A stretch of DNA of 64,000 nt from JBKQHQ01 sp052148715 (GCA_052148715.1 JBKQHQ010000235.1:48811-112810); one strand, 5' to 3'; shown: positions 1-8,890, counted from the first letter of the stretch. Made by a program: numbers and translations. Notes: a model not told the origin generated them from the sequence alone.

Positions 1-1484
1 GCCATTTTATCGATGGTAAGGCGGTGGATGGGATATCGGGCCGTTTTGGCGATGTGTTCGACCCGAATACCGGAGAGGTGCAGGCCCGGGTCGCTTTTGC
101 GAAGCAATCGGAAGTAGAGCAAGCGATAGCCGTCGCGCAGGCGGCACAGCCTGGCTGGGCTGCAACCAACCCGCAACGACGCGCGCGCGTGCTCTTCAAA
201 TTTCTCGATCTCGTGCACAAGGAGATGGATAGCCTCGCGAAGCTCCTCTCCTCCGAGCACGGCAAGACCCTGCCCGACGCCAAGGGCGACATTCAACGCG
301 GCGTTGAGGTCGTGGAGTTTGCGTGCGGCATTCCCCACCTAGTGAAGGGCGAGTTCAGCGAGGGCGCCGGTCCCGGCATCGATCTCTTTTCCGTTCGCCA
401 GCCGCTCGGCGTGGTCGCCGGCATCACGCCATTCAATTTCCCGGCCATGATTCCATTGTGGAAATGCGCGCCGGCGCTCGCTTGCGGCAACGCCTTCATT
501 CTCAAGCCGTCGGAACGCGATCCCTCGGTGCCGATGCGCATTGCCGAGCTGATGCTGGAAGCCGGCTTACCGCCCGGCGTGCTCAACGTTGTCAATGGCG
601 ACAAGGAAGCGGTCGACGCGCTCCTGACCGATCCGCGCATCCAGGCCATTGGTTTCGTCGGCTCGTCGGCGATCGCGCAATACGTCTATGCCAAAGGCTG
701 TGCCAACGGGAAGCGCGTGCAGTGCTTCGGCGGGGCCAAGAACCACATGATCGTCATGCCCGACGCCGACATGGATCAGGCCGTCGATGCACTGATCGGC
801 TCCGGCTACGGCTCCGCCGGTGAACGCTGCATGGCGGTGTCGGTCGCGGTGCCCGTCGGGCAAAAGGCGGCCGACGTCTTGCTGAAGAAGCTGATCCCGC
901 GGGTGGAGAACTTGAAGATCGGTCCCTCGACCGACGCGCAGGCCGATTATGGACCGCTGGTCACCAAGGCGCACCTCGACAAGGTAAGGAGCTATGTCGA
1001 TCTCGGCCTTAAGGAGGGCGCGAAGCTCGCCGTTGATGGCCGCGGCTTCAAGCTGCAGGGCTATGAGAACGGCTACTTCATGGGCGGCTGCCTGTTCGAC
1101 GAGGTCACGCCGTCGATGCGGATCTACCAGGAGGAAATCTTCGGCCCGGTCTTATCGGTGGTGCGCGCCAAGGATTATGAGGAGGCGCTGCGCCTGCCTT
1201 CCGAGCATGAATACGGCAACGGCGTCGCAATCTTCACCCGCGATGGCGATACCGCGCGCGATTTCACCAGCCGCGTGGAAGTGGGTATGGTGGGCGTCAA
1301 CGTGCCGATCCCGGTGCCCTTGGCGTACTACACTTTCGGCGGTTGGAAACGTTCCGGCTTCGGCGATCTCAACCAGCATGGACCCGACTCGATCCGCTTC
1401 TACACCAAGACCAAGACCGTCACGTCGCGCTGGCCGTCAGGAATTAAGGAAGGCGCTGAATTCGTGATTCCGACCATGAAGTAG
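1..1484 (+). CDS. mmsA: CoA-acylating methylmalonate-semialdehyde dehydrogenase (5' end cut by window)
   Basis: This enzyme oxidatively decarboxylates (methyl)malonate semialdehyde to propionyl- or acetyl-CoA using NAD and CoA, in valine and inositol breakdown in the cytoplasm. The frame is open from base 3, before the first in-window start (GTG at 24), and reads HFIDGK there, the normal family N-terminus, so only a few codons lie outside the window. Aldehyde dehydrogenase marks are visible: the FNFPAMIP loop, the catalytic Cys in GERCMAVS, and EEIFGPVLS near the C-terminus. The roughly 490-residue length fits the family. No partner gene of valine catabolism is in the window. Confidence 0.95.
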   Translation, partial: HFIDGKAVDGISGRFGDVFDPNTGEVQARVAFAKQSEVEQAIAVAQAAQPGWAATNPQRRARVLFKFLDLVHKEMDSLAKLLSSEHGKTLPDAKGDIQRGVEVVEFACGIPHLVKGEFSEGAGPGIDLFSVRQPLGVVAGITPFNFPAMIPLWKCAPALACGNAFILKPSERDPSVPMRIAELMLEAGLPPGVLNVVNGDKEAVDALLTDPRIQAIGFVGSSAIAQYVYAKGCANGKRVQCFGGAKNHMIVMPDADMDQAVDALIGSGYGSAGERCMAVSVAVPVGQKAADVLLKKLIPRVENLKIGPSTDAQADYGPLVTKAHLDKVRSYVDLGLKEGAKLAVDGRGFKLQGYENGYFMGGCLFDEVTPSMRIYQEEIFGPVLSVVRAKDYEEALRLPSEHEYGNGVAIFTRDGDTARDFTSRVEVGMVGVNVPIPVPLAYYTFGGWKRSGFGDLNQHGPDSIRFYTKTKTVTSRWPSGIKEGAEFVIPTMK

Positions 1485-1498
1485 GGATTTTTGCTACT

Positions 1499-1954
1499 GT
1501 GCCGACGATGCGAGCAGGGATGATCAGCGCGCAAGCCGCACTTGCGGCCGCCTGTCTCATTTTTCTTGCCGGCTGCGACGTCGGCCGCTTCGGCTCGACC
1601 AACGGTGCTTCACCCCCCGCGGTCGCCGTTGCCGCGGCTCCCGAAAAGCCGGCGCCGCCGCCCGTGGACATGGCCGGTCGGTGGCTCCTCGCCTCGACCG
1701 ACGGCCGCAAATGCGGAATGACGTTTACCACCGCGTCGCCTGCTAACGCCTCGGCAAGCGCGCCGGGAAAGATAGCGCCCGAAGGCGGATGTCCGGGTAA
1801 GTTCTTTACCAGCCGCAGCTTTATCTTCGACCAGAGCGGTTCGCTGGTGATCCGCGACCACACCGGCGCGCCGTTGGGACAACTCAGCTTTGCAGGCTCC
1901 GGCCGCTTCGACGGCCAGGGCACGGACGGGCAAACGTTGTCGCTCACCCGGTAG
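1499..1954 (+). CDS. Inh/Omp19-like lipoprotein (AprI/Inh protease-inhibitor fold)
   Basis: A signal peptide ends in the lipobox LAGC (Cys about residue 26), so this is a predicted lipoprotein. After a Pro/Ala-rich linker, the part from about residue 58 (DMAGRW, then CGMTF, GGCPGKFF and a C-terminal FDGQGTDGQTLSL) resembles the AprI/Inh inhibitor fold of Brucella Omp19, with two Cys that could form its disulphide. Known members inhibit proteases; the target here is unknown. The start is uncertain: GTG 1499, ATG 1508 or ATG 1520 all keep the signal peptide. Its stop codon lies inside a large palindromic repeat. Confidence 0.75.
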   Translation: MPTMRAGMISAQAALAAACLIFLAGCDVGRFGSTNGASPPAVAVAAAPEKPAPPPVDMAGRWLLASTDGRKCGMTFTTASPANASASAPGKIAPEGGCPGKFFTSRSFIFDQSGSLVIRDHTGAPLGQLSFAGSGRFDGQGTDGQTLSLTR

Positions 1955-2023
1955 GGCGGATTAGCGCAGCGTAATCCGCCTGCAAGGCACAACGGCGGAT
2001 TACGCTGCGCTAATCCGCCCTAC
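1951..2023. repeat. Perfect 30-bp inverted repeat between convergent genes
   Basis: The arms 1951-1980 and 1994-2023 are exact reverse complements around a 13-base spacer. Each arm also contains an imperfect inner palindrome (GGCGGATTA ... TAATCCGCC). The TAG stop of the lipoprotein (1952-1954) is within the left arm, and pssA ends at 2052 on the other strand. In RNA it would form a very stable hairpin for either transcript, so it could end transcription in both directions, although no T-run follows. Repeats of this TAATCCGCC type are common in proteobacterial genomes. Confidence 0.9.
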
Positions 2024-2051
2024 GGCGCTCGGGGCCAAACCGCCGGGCCGC

Positions 2052-2960
2052 TCAGTTCAGCCGATTGGGGCGCTCATCATCCGCGCTTTCGGAGCGAAGG
2101 CCCGGCGTGATCGAGGTCGCTGCGGTCGGCGCCGAGGCGGCAGCGGTAGCCTCGGCCTGCTGCCGCGCCTGCTCGAGATCGCGCCGGGCGTGATCGCGAT
2201 GGGCGATCCACCCGAACGGCAGGCTCCCCAGATAGGCCAGAGTGCCGAGCGTCAGCACTGCCCACGGGTAGCTGATCAACAGCGCAAAGAACAGTACGGC
2301 CACGATGACGACCGGCAAGACGAGCTCCGGCTCGACGCGCTTGCCGAGCTGCTTGCCGGAGAACACCGGAATGGTCGAAACCATCACGAATGCTACGGCG
2401 AGCGTGTAAAGGAATGTCAGCCAGATCAGCGGCGTGCCGTTCGGCACATCGAGAAAGCTCGCATAGATCGGCAGCAGCACCGTGATCGCGCCAGCCGGCG
2501 CCGGCATGCCGACGAAGAAATTGCCGGCCCAGGAAGGACGGTTCGGATCGTCGACCATCACGTTGAAGCGGGCCAGCCGCAATCCGGCGCAGATCGCGAA
2601 GATCAGCACGGCGATCCAGCCCACCGAGCGCAGCTCGCGCAGCCCCCAGAAATACAGGATCAGCGCCGGCGCCACGCCGAAATTGACGAAATCGGCGAGG
2701 CTGTCGAGCTCGGCGCCGAAGCGCGACGTCCCCTTGAGCATGCGCGCCAAGCGCCCGTCGAGACCGTCGAGGATCGCGGCGAACACAATGGCGTAGAGGG
2801 CGACGTCGAACCGCCCCTCGAAGCCCATGCGGATCGCGGTGAGCCCGGCGCATAGCGCGAGCAGCGTGATCACGTTGGGCACGAGCGTGCGCACCGGAAT
2901 CTGGCGAAAGCGCCGGCGCTTCGTCTCGGGGCGGTCAGGCTCGAAAGGTTGAAAGACCAT
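2052..2960 (-). CDS. pssA: CDP-diacylglycerol-serine O-phosphatidyltransferase
   Basis: This integral membrane enzyme makes phosphatidylserine from CDP-diacylglycerol and serine. The CDP-alcohol phosphotransferase signature is complete (DGLDGRLARML ... GAELDSLADF), followed by several hydrophobic helices and a charged Ala-rich tail. I chose the ATG at 2960 (MVFQPFEPDRPE); a longer frame to 3008 would add residues unlike the family. It is the last gene of an exporter-psd-pssA run and acts one step before psd, whose product decarboxylates phosphatidylserine to phosphatidylethanolamine. A 261-base gap separates it from psd, longer than usual for this pair. Confidence 0.95.
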   Translation of the reverse strand: MVFQPFEPDRPETKRRRFRQIPVRTLVPNVITLLALCAGLTAIRMGFEGRFDVALYAIVFAAILDGLDGRLARMLKGTSRFGAELDSLADFVNFGVAPALILYFWGLRELRSVGWIAVLIFAICAGLRLARFNVMVDDPNRPSWAGNFFVGMPAPAGAITVLLPIYASFLDVPNGTPLIWLTFLYTLAVAFVMVSTIPVFSGKQLGKRVEPELVLPVVIVAVLFFALLISYPWAVLTLGTLAYLGSLPFGWIAHRDHARRDLEQARQQAEATAAASAPTAATSITPGLRSESADDERPNRLN

Positions 2961-3221
2961 GCCGGCAATATAGCCTCGCGACGCCCGCGCCGCCACCGCC
3001 GGGTTCACTCATTCCGGAAAGGGTAGTGAGCAACAAGGAACGTCGCGCCGAGCGGATTGTCTTCGACGCCGTCCTCGGTCTCCGCCCGGCGGGAGGACAA
3101 TCAGCCGCAGGCGGGCGCGCCGTTCGAGGTGCACGTGCACAAGAGCCGCAGCTTCGCGTAGCCGGCGAGCTCCATAGGTAATTATCAGCAAAGTTGGAGA
3201 CATCCGATGTTTGGGCATGCC

Positions 3222-3920
3222 TCATCCGGCCCGATACGAGCGTCCGGGATCGGTCAGCCGCAAGTCCGCAAGAATCGTTTCCCCGGCGATGGCGGTCTGG
3301 CCCTCGGCCACCAGCGGCTTCACCCCTTCGGGCAGATAGACATCGAGGCGCGAGCCGAAGCGGATCATGCCAAAACGCTCGCCGGCGGCCAATGTCTGCC
3401 CTTTCTGCACCCACGACACGATTCGCCGCGCCACGAGCCCTGCAATCTGCACCACCCCGATCCGCGCCCCGCCGGTTGTGATGACGAGGGAATTGCGCTC
3501 GTTGTCCTCGCTCGCCTTGTCGAGCTCGGCATTCACGAACTTTCCGGGGCGATACACGATCTGCTCGACGCGGCCGGCGGCGGGGCAACGGTTGATGTGG
3601 CAATCGAACACGCTCATGAAGATCGAGACCCGCGGCAATGGGCGCGCCCCGAGGCCCATCTCGGCCGGCGGCAGCGCGTTGGTCACGCGCGCAACCCGTC
3701 CGTCGGCCGGCGCGACGACGATACCCTCGCGCTGCGGCGTGACCCGGACCGGATCGCGGAAGAATAGCGCGCACCAGACGGTCAACGCGGTCCCGATCCA
3801 GCCGAGCGGCGTCCATATCCAGAACAGTACGAGGCTGGCGAACGCAAACGTGCCGATGAACGGATAGCCTTCCGGGTGAATCGGCGGAACCTGCGCACGG
3901 ATCGAGGCCAGGACGGACAT
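3222..3920 (-). CDS. psd: Phosphatidylserine decarboxylase, short (PSD-A) type
   Basis: The protein converts phosphatidylserine to phosphatidylethanolamine at the inner membrane. At 232 residues it has the short proteobacterial/archaeal length. It has two hydrophobic N-terminal segments, the FFRDPVR motif (residues 54-60), and the [14 protein letters not shown] region. Self-cleavage to the pyruvoyl enzyme is expected between Gly189 and Ser190 in [11 protein letters not shown]. The gene begins 3 bases after the stop of the ABC exporter, so they are cotranscribed. Confidence 0.95.
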   Translation of the reverse strand: MSVLASIRAQVPPIHPEGYPFIGTFAFASLVLFWIWTPLGWIGTALTVWCALFFRDPVRVTPQREGIVVAPADGRVARVTNALPPAEMGLGARPLPRVSIFMSVFDCHINRCPAAGRVEQIVYRPGKFVNAELDKASEDNERNSLVITTGGARIGVVQIAGLVARRIVSWVQKGQTLAAGERFGMIRFGSRLDVYLPEGVKPLVAEGQTAIAGETILADLRLTDPGRSYRAG

Positions 3921-3923
3921 CGG

Positions 3924-5882
3924 TTACTCGGCGGCAACGGGCGGCAGCGACGGTGCGACCGCTTCCTCGATCACCGGCGGCTCGCGGTTGGGCGCGACCA
4001 CATCGTCCTCGACCCGCGCAAGCAGCTCGCGCGCTTCCTCGGCCTCCCGCTGCCTATTCCACATGCTCGCGTAAAGCCCCCCGCGCGCCAGCAATTGATG
4101 GTGCATGCCGCGCTCCGCGATGATCCCTTGATCGAGCACGATGATCTCGTCGGCACCAACGATGGTCGACAATCGGTGCGCGATCACCAAGGTCGTCCGG
4201 TTGCGGGAGACCCGCTCGAGGGCGTCCTGGATCTCTCGCTCGGTATGGCTGTCGAGGGCGGAGGTCGCCTCGTCTAGTACCAGAATCGGCGGACCCTTGA
4301 GGATGGTGCGGGCAATGGCGACGCGCTGCTTCTCCCCGCCGGAGAGTTTCAAGCCCCGCTCACCCACCTCGGTCTCATAGCCTTTTGGCGCCAAGCGGAT
4401 GAACGCGTCGATCTGTGCCAGCCGTGCCGCCTCCTCCACCTCCACGTCGCTCGCCTCCCAGCGTCCGTAGCGGATGTTGTAGCGGATGGTGTCGTTGAAC
4501 AGGACGGTGTCCTGCGGAACCATGCCGATCGACTGGCGCAACGATTTTTGCGTGACGTCGCGGATATCCTGACCGTCGATCAGAATGCGGCCGCCGGTCG
4601 TCTCGTAGAAACGAAAGAGCAGCCGCGAAATGGTCGACTTGCCGGCGCCCGAGGGTCCGACGATCGCGACGGTGCGGCCGGCCGGCACCTCGAAGCTGAT
4701 GCCGCGCAGGATCGGGCGCTCGGCTTCGTAGGCAAAGGCCACGTTCTCGAAGCGGATCGTCCCCTTGGCGATGGCGAGCGGCGCGGCGTCCGGCCGGTCC
4801 TTGATCTCGGGCTCGCGCGCAAGAATCTTGAACATCGATTCGATGTCGATCACCGCCTGTTTGATCTCGCGATAGACCATGCCCATGAAATTGAGCGGCT
4901 GGTAAAGCTGGATCATCATCGCATTGATCATCACGAAATCGCCTACCGTGTTGGTGCCGCGACGAATGCCGTAGGCGCACATCACCATGGTGCCGGCGAG
5001 CCCCGCGGTGAAAATCACCGCCTGGCCGGCATTGAGCACGGCGAGCGACGTATAGGCCTTCACGCTCGCGGACTCATAGCGCGCCATCGACTTGTCGTAG
5101 CGCTGGGCCTCGCGCTCTTCGGCGCTGAAATATTTGACCGTCTCGTAGTTGAGCAGCGAGTCGATCGCCTTGGTGTTGGCGTCGGTGTCGCTGTCGTTCA
5201 TCTTGCGGCGGATGCCGATGCGCCACTCCGTCGCGTGGTAGGTGTAGAGCGTGTACACCGCGACCATCGCCACGATGGCGAGCACGTAGCGCCAGTCGAA
5301 CTGCCACAGCAGAACCGGGACGATGAGCGCGAGCTCGACGATGGTCGGGATCAATTGCAGGATCACCATCCGCACGATGATCTCGATGCCGTTGCGGCCG
5401 CGCTCGAGCACGCGTGTCAGACCACCGGTCTTGCGCTCGAGATGAAAGCGCAGCGAAAGCTCGTGCATATGCTCGAAGGTCCGCATCGCCAGACGTCGGA
5501 CCGCATGCATCGCGACCTTGGCGAACATGCCGTCGCGGAACTGGGTGAACAGCGCCATCAAGACGCGCGTGCCGCCATAGGCCAGCGTCAACACGATCGG
5601 CGCGGCCAAGACCCAGGCCAACCAGCCGGTCGCCGTGGCCGGCACATCGCCACGGCCACTCAAGGCGTCGGTCGCCCACTTGAAGGTGAAAGGAACCGCG
5701 AGCGTGGCGACTTTAGCCAGCACCATCAGCACCAGCGCCAGTACGACGCGCAGCCTCAGATCGGCCCGGTCCGCTGGCCAAATGTAGGGCCAAAGGTGGA
5801 CCAGCGTCGCGATTTCAGCGTCACGCTCGGCAGAGACCTCGCGCTGGTGCGCGTGTGCCGGCCGCACATAACTATCGGTCAT
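3924..5882 (-). CDS. ABC exporter, Atm1/heavy-metal-exporter type half transporter
   Basis: A fused permease-ATPase half-transporter that would act as a homodimer in the inner membrane. Six helices occupy about residues 35-320, including the LLNYETVKYF motif typical of Atm1-type exporters, which move glutathione-linked sulphur or metal species. The ATPase has Walker A (GPSGAGKST), signature (LSGGEKQRV) and Walker B (ILVLDEATSALD). I chose ATG 5882 (MTDSYVRP) over 5930. It lies 3 bases upstream of psd, so a lipid-related substrate cannot be excluded, but the sequence favours the Atm1 group over MsbA. Confidence 0.88.
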   Translation of the reverse strand: MTDSYVRPAHAHQREVSAERDAEIATLVHLWPYIWPADRADLRLRVVLALVLMVLAKVATLAVPFTFKWATDALSGRGDVPATATGWLAWVLAAPIVLTLAYGGTRVLMALFTQFRDGMFAKVAMHAVRRLAMRTFEHMHELSLRFHLERKTGGLTRVLERGRNGIEIIVRMVILQLIPTIVELALIVPVLLWQFDWRYVLAIVAMVAVYTLYTYHATEWRIGIRRKMNDSDTDANTKAIDSLLNYETVKYFSAEEREAQRYDKSMARYESASVKAYTSLAVLNAGQAVIFTAGLAGTMVMCAYGIRRGTNTVGDFVMINAMMIQLYQPLNFMGMVYREIKQAVIDIESMFKILAREPEIKDRPDAAPLAIAKGTIRFENVAFAYEAERPILRGISFEVPAGRTVAIVGPSGAGKSTISRLLFRFYETTGGRILIDGQDIRDVTQKSLRQSIGMVPQDTVLFNDTIRYNIRYGRWEASDVEVEEAARLAQIDAFIRLAPKGYETEVGERGLKLSGGEKQRVAIARTILKGPPILVLDEATSALDSHTEREIQDALERVSRNRTTLVIAHRLSTIVGADEIIVLDQGIIAERGMHHQLLARGGLYASMWNRQREAEEARELLARVEDDVVAPNREPPVIEEAVAPSLPPVAAE

Positions 5883-6090
5883 CGGCAATTCCGTTTCATG
5901 ACGGCCGCAAGCCGACCGCCCACGCGTCATATAGAGGGATTCTTCCGCGTAATCACCCCGATCGGAGACGGACCGTCACGTAAGGGCCGGAGAATCGGCC
6001 GATTTTTTGCTTTAACGCAGATTCGAAATCACCGCGCCAAGCGCCGGCCCCGCCTGCGACAATAGCTTGCGCCCGCAGCGCACAGGTGCA

Positions 6091-6708
6091 ATGTCGAGGG
6101 ACATGAGCAAGATCAATACGGTATGCGTCTATTGCGGATCGGGGGCCGGAACCAATCCGGCGTTCGTGGAGGCAGCCCGTAGACTGGGGCGGATTCTCGC
6201 CGAAGATCGGGTGGCGCTCGTCTATGGCGGTGGGTCCGTCGGGCTGATGGGGGCGCTTGCCAATGCGGTCCTCGACCACGGCGGTACCGTCACCGGCGTC
6301 ATTCCGGAATTTCTTACCGGACGCGAGCAGATGCTCAGCCGCGTCCAGGAGGTCATCGTCACCCGCGACATGCACGAACGCAAGCGCATCATGTTCGAGC
6401 GGGCGGACGCCTTCGTCGCCCTGCCCGGCGGTATCGGCACGCTCGAGGAACTCGTCGAGCAGATGACCTGGGCGCAGCTCGGCCGGCACAAGAAGCCGAT
6501 CCTGATTGCCAACATCGACCGGTTCTGGGACCCGCTCTGCGCCTTGCTCGACCACATGACGAGCCTGGAATTCGTCCGCTCCGGACTCTCGATCAACCTG
6601 CTGATGGTCGAGCGCGTCGAGAGCATCTTGCCGAAGCTCAGGCATGCGGCCCTTGCGGTTTCCGAAGCCGACCAGGCGATGCAGCGGGCTGCCGCAGATC
6701 GGATGTGA
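6091..6708 (+). CDS. LOG-family nucleotide phosphoribohydrolase (TIGR00730)
   Basis: This belongs to the Lonely Guy family, Rossmann-like enzymes that release a nitrogenous base from nucleoside 5'-monophosphates. Plant and some bacterial members activate cytokinins, while others act on AMP. The N-terminal VCVYCGSG strand-loop, YGGGSVGLMG and the catalytic PGGIGTLEE motif are all present. Starts at 6067 (TTG), 6091 and 6103 are possible; the conserved protein begins near MSKINTVCVYCG (6103). It is divergent from the ABC exporter, with no obvious operon partner. Confidence 0.9.
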   Translation: MSRDMSKINTVCVYCGSGAGTNPAFVEAARRLGRILAEDRVALVYGGGSVGLMGALANAVLDHGGTVTGVIPEFLTGREQMLSRVQEVIVTRDMHERKRIMFERADAFVALPGGIGTLEELVEQMTWAQLGRHKKPILIANIDRFWDPLCALLDHMTSLEFVRSGLSINLLMVERVESILPKLRHAALAVSEADQAMQRAAADRM

Positions 6709-6748
6709 ACGCGGGCGTCGCCGGTTTACAGGAGCGCATCGGTCCTCG

Positions 6749-7132
6749 TCACTTGCCGTTTTGCAGGAACGTCACCGCCTCGATGCGGTTGCCGTCCGGA
6801 TCGCGGATGAAGGCGGCGTAATAACCGTCACCGTGCTGCGGCCGCAGGCCGGGCGCGCCGTCCGAAATCCCGCCGCCGAGCAGCGCCGCGGCGTGGAACG
6901 CGTCGACCGCCTCGGGGCTGCGCGCGCGCAGGCACACATGCGCCCCGCTCTCGGGCGCGATCGCCTCCATCGCGGCGCGGTGATTGAGCCAAAGCTCCGG
7001 ATATTTCTTGCCGAACCCGACGGTCGCCGGCCGCGTCTCGAGCCTCGCCAGCCCGATAGTGCCGAGCAGCATTTCATAGAAGCGCGTCGCGCACGCCAGA
7101 TCACGCACGACGATGGAGACATGATCGATCAT
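6749..7132 (-). CDS. VOC-family (glyoxalase/bleomycin-resistance fold) protein
   Basis: A 127-residue protein of the vicinal oxygen chelate superfamily. It starts MIDHVSIVVRDL, the usual first beta strand with its His ligand, and ends IRDPDGNRIEAV, carrying the usual Glu ligand. Substrate cannot be read from the sequence; candidates include glyoxalase-like isomerase or dioxygenase chemistry. It lies 9 bases after the stop of cimA on the same strand, so it is probably cotranscribed, without a clear link to branched-chain amino-acid synthesis. Confidence 0.85.
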   Translation of the reverse strand: MIDHVSIVVRDLACATRFYEMLLGTIGLARLETRPATVGFGKKYPELWLNHRAAMEAIAPESGAHVCLRARSPEAVDAFHAAALLGGGISDGAPGLRPQHGDGYYAAFIRDPDGNRIEAVTFLQNGK

Positions 7133-7141
7133 CTAAAAACC

Positions 7142-8764
7142 TCAGGCAGGCGCGCCGGTCTTGACCAGCTTGTAGATGATCGAGTCCATCAGAGCCTCGA
7201 AGGAGGCGTCGATCACGTTCGGCGATACGCCGACCGTGGTCCAGCGCTCGCCCCGCTCGTCCTCGCTCTCGATCAGCACCCGTGTCACCGCTTCGGTCCC
7301 GGCGTTGAGGATGCGGACGCGATAATCGCTCAGCTTCAAGCCGTCGATATAGCGCTGGTACTTGCCAAGGTCCTTGCGCAACGCGACGTCCAGCGCATTG
7401 ACCGGGCCATTGCCTTCGGCCGCCGAGATCAAGATTTGCTCGTCGACCTTCACCTTGACCACGGCCATGGCCACGGTGACCCGGCTGCCCAGCGCGTTGA
7501 AACGCTGCTCGACATTGACATCGAACTGCTCGACCGAAAAGTAATCCGGCACGCGACCGAGCACGCGCCGCGCCAGCAACTCGAACGACGCATCCGCGGC
7601 CTCGTAGGCGTAGCCCCTGGCTTCGCGCTCCTTCACCTCCTCGAGCAGCCGCGCGACCTTTGGGTCATCCTTGTCGACGACGATACCCAGTTGCTCCAGG
7701 TCGGCGAGCATGCCGATACGCTCGAGCCCCGCCAAAACGTTCGACTTGCCCGCCTGCTCCGAGACCAGGACCCGGCGCCGGTTGCCGACGGTCTCGGGCC
7801 GCACGTGCTCGTAGGTGGCGGGCTCCTTGAGGATCGCCGAAGCATGGATGCCGGCCTTAGTGGCGAAAGCGCTCTCGCCGACGTAGGGGGCGTGGCGGTT
7901 CGGCGCGCGGTTGAGCATCTCGTCGAGGGTGCGAGAGACGCGCACGAGGTCTTTCAGCTTGTCGTCCGACACGCCGATCTCGAATTTTTCCGCGAAGGAC
8001 GGCTTCAGCTTGAGGGTTGGGATGATGGAGACGAGATTGGCATTGCCGCAGCGCTCGCCGAGCCCATTGAGCGTCCCCTGGATCTGGCGCGCGCCCGCGC
8101 GCACCGCCGCAAACGTGTTGGCCACGGCCTGCTCGGTGTCGTTATGCGCGTGGATGCCCACGTGATCGCCGGGAATGTGCTTGACTACCTCGGTGACGAT
8201 CTCTTCGACCTCATCTGGCAGGGTACCGCCGTTGGTGTCGCACAGCACGACCCAGCGTGCGCCTTCCGCATAGGCGGCCTTGGCGCAGGCGAGCGCGTAA
8301 GTCGCGTTGGCCTTGTAGCCGTCGAAGAAGTGCTCGCAGTCGACCATCGTCTCGCGGCCTTGCGCCTTCGCGGCGCCCACACTGTCGCGGATCGAGGCAA
8401 TGTTCTCCTCGTTAGTCGTCTCGAGCGCCACCCGCACGTGATAGTCCCAAGCCTTGGCGACGAAGCAGATAGCGTCGGCCTTGGCGTCCAGCACCGCCCG
8501 CAGCCCCGGATCATTCGACGTGGAACGTCCCGGCCGCCGGGTCATGCCGAAGGCGGTGAAGGTCGCGCCGAACCGGCGCGGCTCGGCAAACAGTTGCGTG
8601 TCGGTCGGATTGGCGCCCGGATAGCCGCCCTCGACATAGTCGATGCCGAGATCGCCGAGCATCGCCGCGATCGTGAGCTTGTCGGTCAAGGTGAAATCAA
8701 CACCGTTCGTCTGCGCGCCGTCGCGCAGGGTCGTGTCGAACAGATAGAGGCGCTCCTTGGGCAT
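7142..8764 (-). CDS. cimA: (R)-citramalate synthase
   Basis: It condenses pyruvate and acetyl-CoA to citramalate, the threonine-independent entry into isoleucine synthesis. The 540-residue length and TIGR00977-like layout fit: an HMGL-type TIM barrel with LFDTTLRDGAQTNG at the N-terminus, the GIHAHNDTEQAVAN metal-ligand motif and NGLGERCGNA, then the C-terminal LeuA regulatory dimer domain (from about residue 400), the expected site of isoleucine feedback inhibition. It could be mistaken for 2-isopropylmalonate synthase, but the FTLTDKLTIA and GGYPGANP segments favour citramalate synthase. Confidence 0.92.
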   Translation of the reverse strand: MPKERLYLFDTTLRDGAQTNGVDFTLTDKLTIAAMLGDLGIDYVEGGYPGANPTDTQLFAEPRRFGATFTAFGMTRRPGRSTSNDPGLRAVLDAKADAICFVAKAWDYHVRVALETTNEENIASIRDSVGAAKAQGRETMVDCEHFFDGYKANATYALACAKAAYAEGARWVVLCDTNGGTLPDEVEEIVTEVVKHIPGDHVGIHAHNDTEQAVANTFAAVRAGARQIQGTLNGLGERCGNANLVSIIPTLKLKPSFAEKFEIGVSDDKLKDLVRVSRTLDEMLNRAPNRHAPYVGESAFATKAGIHASAILKEPATYEHVRPETVGNRRRVLVSEQAGKSNVLAGLERIGMLADLEQLGIVVDKDDPKVARLLEEVKEREARGYAYEAADASFELLARRVLGRVPDYFSVEQFDVNVEQRFNALGSRVTVAMAVVKVKVDEQILISAAEGNGPVNALDVALRKDLGKYQRYIDGLKLSDYRVRILNAGTEAVTRVLIESEDERGERWTTVGVSPNVIDASFEALMDSIIYKLVKTGAPA

Positions 8765-8770
8765 GGCGCG

Positions 8771-8890
8771 TCAGGTCCAATAATGAAGGTAAATGTAGGT
8801 CGCGATGATCAGCGCCGCGATCAGCACGACGAACTTGAGCCCGATATAGTAGCGCCAATGGCGGGGGAACGGCGTGTCAGGACGTTTCAT
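8771..8890 (-). CDS. Small single-pass membrane protein, 39 residues
   Basis: A short reading frame 6 bases upstream of cimA on the same strand. It starts MKRPDTPFPRHWRYY and continues into one strongly hydrophobic helix (FVVLIAALIIATYIYL), ending HYWT. The layout is a positively charged N-terminus, one membrane span of about 18 residues and a very short tail, typical of bacterial small membrane proteins. The tight spacing suggests cotranscription with cimA. Function unknown. It could be a chance frame, but the composition is very unlike random GC-rich DNA. Confidence 0.65.
   Translation of the reverse strand: MKRPDTPFPRHWRYYIGLKFVVLIAALIIATYIYLHYWT

Noticed and set aside
3005..3175. Selenocysteine at the in-frame TGA of the small frame near psd
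   Set aside because: No supporting homology or evident selenocysteine-insertion hairpin directly after the TGA; kept only as a low-interest curiosity.
4548..6065. A 505-codon plus-strand frame antisense to the ABC exporter
   Set aside because: Same mirror effect; no motif, and the opposite strand has complete Walker motifs.
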